From NCBI GenBank assembly GCA_020073705.1, contig JAIQES010000038.1:1-44113 (forward strand): DNA of 44,113 nt, written 5' to 3'. The translations under genes and the position numbers were made by a program. The DNA is from Terriglobia bacterium. GTDB lineage: Bacteria; Acidobacteriota; Terriglobia; Acidiferrales; UBA7541. A model generated the notes under the pieces. The model saw only the letters and a program-made list of their open reading frames with translations. It searched no databases and had not been told where the DNA came from. Below, piece by piece: positions 42,940 through 44,113 of the stretch. The stretch's first letter is position 1. Every line of letters starts with the position of its first letter.

Positions 42940-44113
42940 ATGCAATGCGGTGCTGCGGGCTTGCGTGAAGGAATGTACTTACGATCAGCGCCCGGCCATC
43001 GGTGGTTGCGGTGATTGCCCCATCGCGGTCGGTGCGATAGACGCGCACTCCGGCTGCTTCCAAGCGTTCCAACACATCCTGAGAGGGATGGCCGAAACTG
43101 TTGTTTCTTCCCACGGAAATCGCCGCGATTGCCGGATGCGAACTGGATAGGAACGGCTCGATCGTGGAACTTTTGCTGCCGTGGTGGGCGACTTTAAGGA
43201 AATCGGCCTCTACGGCTTGACCCTCCGAAAGGATTCTCTGTTCCGAAGGCCGCTCAATGTCGCCGGTCAGCAGCATGGATCGGAAACTATCCGACAAGCG
43301 CACGACGAGCGAGTCGTCGTTCTTCGCTGTCTGACCTTCGGTGACGTCTTCCGGCCACAGAATATTTCCGGAAACATTGCCCCGAACGAAAGTGTCTCCT
43401 TGCTTCAAGTGTACGAGGCGAACCCCGCGCTCCCGGGCGAGCGCGAGAATCCGCTCATAGGCGGCGATCTTGATGTCACGGCCGACCCAGAGTTCCTGCA
43501 CTCGAAAATTCTCAAGAATCGCCGGGAGCCCTCCAAGATGGTCCTGGTGCGCATGGGTGAGCGCTACCACATCGATCCGCTTCAGCCCTCGCGACCACAA
43601 ATACGGCGAGACTACGTCTTCTCCGATATCGATTCCGGAGCGCATCCCGCCCGAGGAGAAGTTTCCGAGCGCGCCGCCCCCGTCGATCAGCATCGTGCGC
43701 CCGCCCGGAAATGCGACGAACAGGCTGTCACCCTGGCCAACGTCCAAGACGGTCACCTCGAGGTTCTTGCCGTTGAGATGCGGTGCAAACGGATAGGTTG
43801 CGATTAATGCAGCCGTCGCCAGCAGCACAATTGTTCCGCCCCATTGCCAGCCACGGTGGCGCCGCCGGATCGCAGCAGAAAGGACGATGGTCGCTGCAAC
43901 AAAAATGACGATAAGCAGGAGAGGCGGCCCCGGGATGCGATAACTTGCCCCCCGCCATCGGGCGAACCATTGCACGGATGCTTCAAGCATCGCGAGGACA
44001 AATCCCAGAATCTTTGCAAGATATTGTGCGAGCGCGTGCGATGCCAGCGATGTCGCGAGCGTAAAGAACCCAAGGGGGACGATCAAGGCCGTCAGCAAGA
44101 CTGCGGGAATATT
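42743..44113 (-). CDS. ComEC/Rec2-type competence protein, C-terminal part (partial)
   Basis: Open to the right edge. The visible end of the competence membrane domain (LTALIVPLGFFTLATSLA, then another helix pair) is followed by the metallo-beta-lactamase domain with LDVGQGDSLFVAFPGG, THAHQDHLGGLP, LLTGDIE and VAHHGSKSS. ComEC carries single-stranded DNA across the inner membrane, and the C-terminal domain is thought to act as a nuclease. The natural domain end lies near TDGRALIVSTFL (about 42940); the further ~65 residues, basic and low in pattern, run antisense into the methyltransferase gene and may be mere read-through. Confidence 0.9.
   Translation of the reverse strand, partial: NIPAVLLTALIVPLGFFTLATSLASHALAQYLAKILGFVLAMLEASVQWFARWRGASYRIPGPPLLLIVIFVAATIVLSAAIRRRHRGWQWGGTIVLLATAALIATYPFAPHLNGKNLEVTVLDVGQGDSLFVAFPGGRTMLIDGGGALGNFSSGGMRSGIDIGEDVVSPYLWSRGLKRIDVVALTHAHQDHLGGLPAILENFRVQELWVGRDIKIAAYERILALARERGVRLVHLKQGDTFVRGNVSGNILWPEDVTEGQTAKNDDSLVVRLSDSFRSMLLTGDIERPSEQRILSEGQAVEADFLKVAHHGSKSSTIEPFLSSSHPAIAAISVGRNNSFGHPSQDVLERLEAAGVRVYRTDRDGAITATTDGRALIVSTFLHASPQHRIAFTSTTPSGSRARPSLERGRLPLRIRGSADRAAMKTALRTTSHQTDAAKMQAPAQRIRQMPHHRAP

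Overview
The window reads as a chromosome segment of a Gram-negative bacterium. GC content is high, genes are densely packed, and many starts and stops overlap by 4-11 bp. Kdo and heptose LPS genes (waaA, lpxK, waaF, gmhB, waaC) show an outer membrane. The mix of a NamZ/NagZ/MurQ cell-wall salvage cluster, a SoxC-type molybdoenzyme, a membrane pyrophosphatase, a YaiO-like outer-membrane protein and a von Willebrand-type secreted protein fits Acidobacteriota best. That placement is inference; no rRNA or ribosomal protein gene is present to test it.

Layout. 1-4400: the 3' end of a methylenetetrahydrofolate reductase, then cobalamin-dependent methionine synthase (metH), closed by a perfect 16-bp hairpin shared with a convergent Do-like periplasmic protease. 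6132-10704: an intact tRNA-Val(GAC) and, 4.45 kb downstream, a displaced 45-nt tRNA 3' end. Between them lie three overlapping genes: a TPR/beta-barrel outer-membrane protein, a membrane-anchored HEAT-repeat protein and a processive family-2 glycosyltransferase. This looks like a small tRNA-integrated island for an exported polysaccharide, with no integrase left.

10945-22419: a peptidoglycan recycling cluster. It holds murA, murQ, a fused NagZ-type GH3 glucosaminidase plus serine hydrolase, NamZ (DUF1343, exo-N-acetylmuramidase), an amino-acid permease, a sodium:solute symporter and a sugar kinase of the MurK/NagK type. Together they could take wall fragments to MurNAc, import it, phosphorylate it and convert it to GlcNAc-6-P without a PTS. 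A helical-repeat protein of unknown function is coupled to the kinase.

22594-30576: a PilZ protein with a zinc-ribbon membrane partner behind a good promoter, a type II NADH dehydrogenase, an NCS1 permease with a candidate operator, a small secreted protein, a DEDDy-type exonuclease, a class III aminotransferase, a YihY-family membrane protein and two small unknown proteins. 30620-35373: a SoxC-like sulfite/sulfane dehydrogenase with a c-type cytochrome, then a divergent membrane pyrophosphatase preceded by a consensus promoter and a structured leader of about 240 nt.

35490-44113: two secreted proteins, a tightly overlapped LPS inner-core operon (waaA-lpxK-waaF-gmhB-waaC) ending in an isoprenylcysteine-methyltransferase-like membrane protein, and the C-terminal part of a ComEC-type competence protein running off the right edge. 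The main points for a second look are the tRNA island with its compensatory T-stem changes, the PTS-free MurNAc salvage cluster with its fusion enzyme and palindromic site, and the pyrophosphatase leader.
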